A stretch of DNA of 64,000 bases, taken from Lamellibrachia satsuma (taxonomy: Eukaryota > Annelida > Polychaeta > Sabellida > Siboglinidae). The notes under the pieces are model-generated. The model worked only from the letters and a program-made list of their open reading frames with translations. It had not been told where the DNA came from and did no database searches. The translations under genes were made by a program, and so were the position numbers. Positions 60,850-64,000 of this stretch are shown one piece after another (the first letter of the stretch is position 1; each line of letters begins with the position of its first letter). Location: the NCBI GenBank assembly GCA_033239005.1, contig BSQZ01000034.1:2297501-2361500 (forward strand). Direction: 5' to 3'.

Positions 60850-63029
60850 ATTGCAATGTGTATTGTGATGCTGAGTGGTAATTGTTTGATGAAAGCCTGT
60901 GGTTTGAACATACTTGTGCTGTCTTCTGTGCTAAAGAATGGGTGTGGTTGGAACGTTGTTGTTTGAAATGCGATAATTTGTGTCAGAGTGTGGGTGGAAG
61001 ATTGGGTGTCGCTTTAGCTACATGTAATGACTGTGGAGAGTTGGTTGACTGTTGGTGAAGACTGATGAATTGAAATTGCATGTGACTGGCCTGGGTAAGT
61101 AATGTAGGGCCATAGATGTGCTGGCAATGGCCACAAATGCAATGATGAACTGGCATCGATGACAATCCTGTAGTAACCAGAACATGGAAGAACAAGCCAA
61201 GGCAGAGCAGCCTTTACATCTATCGACTGTCTAAAGGATGATGTATGACTGGAGAGCTGCAATATGAGGGATAGAGATGTCTGGAGCCAGCAGAGTTTGA
61301 CACCAGTGGCCAATGTGAGAGTGAGTGTGTCATAGCTTGCTATTTCCATGTGAGAATTCACTTACTTTGTGAGAGGTGCAATTCTGAATTATTATTACAG
61401 ATTTGTTTTATTTATTCTGATGAATTGAGATGAGTGCACTTTGAAACAATTTAAAAGAATGGAGCTAACTCAGTGTCTTGCAAGATGGAAGCACTAAGTG
61501 AATCTCTGTGTATTGATATTTGTATATATTTGAAATACAGCAAAGTTCATATTTGTATTTGCCTATTGCAAAATTGACATATTTGCATTTGATCCTTGTA
61601 TTTGATGTATTTGATTCAGATACAGGTCAAATACACCACTTTTATATCGAGTCTGAGGTAAAGATCCAGCAGCCTGACATAACAGATGCCCCTGGCTTCC
61701 TTGCACATTGTTTACTCAGCTGTGACTCCCCTGTGAGTTTCCCTTGGAGATCAAGGCAATGGTGCAACTATACAGAGTAATTAAGCTGCCTGAGCTGGGG
61801 GCTTTATCTTGATTTGGTGATGTCTTTCTATTTCAAAGAGAAGTGAAACAAATGGCTAACTTTACCATAGAAGCCAATATATCATCATTTTCTATAATTC
61901 CGACCTGACCATTGCAACCTCAGTGATGACCGCTTTCAGCAGTTGATGTTTGTGAAATGTAATCAGGACTTGTGAAGTTGTAATGAGTGTGAATTTTATG
62001 AAAATATAATTAACATAGAAGACGATGCCAGACATTTTTATGGGACAAAGAAGATGACAAAAGATGTAAAGCAGAAAATATGTAAACAAAAACTACATGG
62101 AACGGAAATGTATTTGTATTTAAAGAAATGCATTTGTATTTGACAATTTAAAAAGTGCTGTATTTGTAGTTGTATTTGGCCAGGTGTATTTCACCCCGTC
62201 CCTGGTTTAGGCATATGTTGAAATTATATTTATCAACAGAACTGTGAATAAACTTGTGAGTGGTGATTAGTTGATTTGTAAAATAGCATTTTTTCTTGCA
62301 ATAATTATGCTTTGTGGTTGGATAATTATGGGGAAATGTCAGAAACTTATATTAATAGCAGAGCCTTTGATGTTAATTAATTGTTGTATGCACACAATTA
62401 AACAAAAACCTAGTTTCATTAACATTTATCTATATTAAATTGATCTCCATTGATAAAAAGTAATGTCTACTGGTAATGTGCATTATGTAAACAGTAAAAA
62501 TGGACATTGTTTGCAGAGCTCTACCATCCTGCAACCAGAACAATGCAAGTGTAGAACGAGTTGCAGTAAAGTTTTCTAATGGAGGCATGATTAAACCTTG
62601 GAATTATATGTGTCTACCGAGTGTTTTAACTTATATTGAAAGAACGTTTTCGATGACATTTTTTAGCTTCCATGGGGTGATCTACTATGTTGTGTTTATT
62701 ATGATCAGTATAAGTTTCTATTCCAGCCAAAGTCCGGACGAGTCCACCAACTTGGAGGGTTGGATGCTCTGGTTAACGCCAACCACGCCAGACAACACGT
62801 GTCTTCAAACAAGGCACCTTTATAGAGAATATTCAATGAATTGTTACATTTGAACATTGTTGGTCTATTGTTTAATACAGTTGTTGAAATATATTGTGTT
62901 ATCGTTTGCACTTAATTTTACACTGGTTTTCATTTAGTTGAACCGGTGGGTAATTTCTGTTACAAACAAATATCTAAATATATTAGATAAAGTTGAAATA
63001 CATTTTATATACAAAAATGTCATGGGTAT
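60850..63029. other. No firmly supported feature
   Basis: Open frames at 61014-61361 (minus) and 62500-62853 (plus) lack recognisable motifs. A good acceptor (tttctattccag) near 62726 precedes a Pax-like octapeptide (see findings). The rest is AT-rich non-coding DNA. Confidence 0.4.
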
Positions 63030-64000
63030 TCTTGTCCCTCGCGTGGTTGGTCACTTAATTTGTTCCATGCTCTTACTTACGGCTTACGGATCCCTTGGGC
63101 GCCATGTGTCGCATAGGGCATGTACAAAAGTCCGCCATTCCGCCCTGTCAGCCACCCTCTGCCCATGATGTCCACCCAAACGCATCTCGTTCTTTTTCCG
63201 CCATTCTCCGCCATGTCTCTTTTGGCCTTCCGATCGCTCTCTTTCCCACAGGTGTCCAATTCATCACTATACGGCAGTGATTTGTATTTTCAAATCGAAG
63301 GATATGGCCAATAAAACTCCATCTTCTAGCCTTGATGATGTCTGTTATCCTATTTATTTCTACCTCTTCATACAGTTTTCGTTTGAAATTTTTTTTGGCC
63401 AGAATATATGTAGAATCCGACGCAAACATCTATTGTGAAATGTATTGAGCCTTTGTCCATCATTTTGGTTTACCTTCCAGCATTCTGCTCCGTATAGTAG
63501 AACTGACATCACATTGCTCTTGTAGATTCTGAGTTTCGTTTTCCTTCTGTATTGGCCTGATGCCCACACTTTCCTCAGTTTACAATAGGCTGCTCTCGCT
63601 TTCTTTATGCGTGCGCTTATATCTGCTGCTGAACCTTTGTCAGCATCCATAACTGAGCCTAGATAAGTGAAACTATCAACAGTCTCTACATCGTCTATGC
63701 CTGTTACTATTGGTTGGTTATCATCAGTCTTGATCTTCATCACTTTTTTTTTGGCTGTGTTTATGTGTAGTCCAGTTCTCTTTGCATGCACTTCTAGCTC
63801 GTTTGTCTTCTGTTGTAAATTTCTTCTTGATGTTGATAACAGAGCTAAATCGTCTGCAAAATCTAGGTCCTCCATCGTATCTAATCCCCATTGAATTCCT
63901 CTTTTTCTTCTAGTTGTTTTCCGCATAATCCAGTCTATCACCAATACAAACAAAAACCCTGACATCACACATCCTTGCCTCACTCCTGACATCACAGGAA
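63030..64000 (-). mobile_element. LINE reverse transcriptase, C-terminal half, cut by the window edge
   Basis: It enters from the right edge. GVRQGCVMSGFLFVLVIDW is followed by the active site in DLDFADDLALLS (about residue 50 of the open piece 63360-63995), then SFTYLGS, then KIRIYKSNVMSVLLYGAE-like text and NRCLRRIL. A frameshift near 63390-63430 moves the frame to RRWSFIGHILR and KRAIGRPKETWRRM (63148-63429). A second frameshift precedes an EWRTFVHALCDTWRP-like end. The RT type is that of RTE/endonuclease-reverse-transcriptase proteins common in marine invertebrates. The two frameshifts imply an inactive copy, if the assembly is correct. Confidence 0.88.

Noticed and set aside
60503..60966. 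Cysteine-rich ORFs (CCCQCIVM repeats)
   Set aside because: They are translations of the minisatellite in the inverted element copy.

Overview
This window is nuclear DNA of an animal. Genes are split by spliceosomal introns with GT..AG borders, base composition is AT-rich, and microsatellites, minisatellites and fragments of non-LTR retrotransposons are abundant. The readable proteins (an RNF38/RNF44-type RING-H2 ligase and a PNRC-type coactivator) are animal families. Together with the LINE types this fits a marine invertebrate, perhaps a mollusc or another lophotrochozoan; the phylum is inference.

Region 1 (1-8.2 kb) is gene-poor. It holds two fragments of a CR1-like LINE, a 450-bp compound TA/CA microsatellite and a small inverted-repeat element. 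Region 2 (8.2-23.5 kb, minus strand) is a complete nine-exon RNF38/RNF44-like gene. I reconstructed its splice sites by hand: all phases agree, giving 1,596 coding bases and 531 residues with every RING-H2 ligand. Its first exon lies in a CpG-rich stretch around 22.85-24.1 kb. One intron carries a 33-bp minisatellite. Region 3 (24.3-33 kb) is intergenic or intronic and holds a LINE 3' end, a MITE and copies of a repeat of about 350 bp. Region 4 (33-45.3 kb, minus strand) holds five exon-like segments of a gene I do not recognise; several exons are missing from my model. Region 5 (47.1-50.8 kb) is a retroelement cluster: a CR1-like copy split into two opposed segments (a twin-priming signature), a second LINE fragment, and an element made of a minisatellite, an ORF and an A-run.

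Region 6 (51.3-58.7 kb) has two divergent genes. A three-exon minus-strand gene encodes a 157-residue acidic protein of unknown family. An intronless-looking plus-strand gene encodes a 215-residue PNRC homologue with the family's SH3-binding signature and two short upstream ORFs. A palindrome of about 840 bp sits in intron 1 of the small gene. The whole pair is bracketed by two nearly identical, opposed copies of the minisatellite/ORF/A-run element (49.7-50.8 and 59.5-60.8 kb). Region 7 (60.9-64 kb) is mostly non-coding and ends in a minus-strand reverse transcriptase fragment that runs off the window.

The genes look like independent housekeeping or regulatory loci, not a functional cluster. 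The most unusual features are the bracketing inverted element with its unidentified ORF, the uncharacterised 157-residue protein, and the unidentified multi-exon gene.
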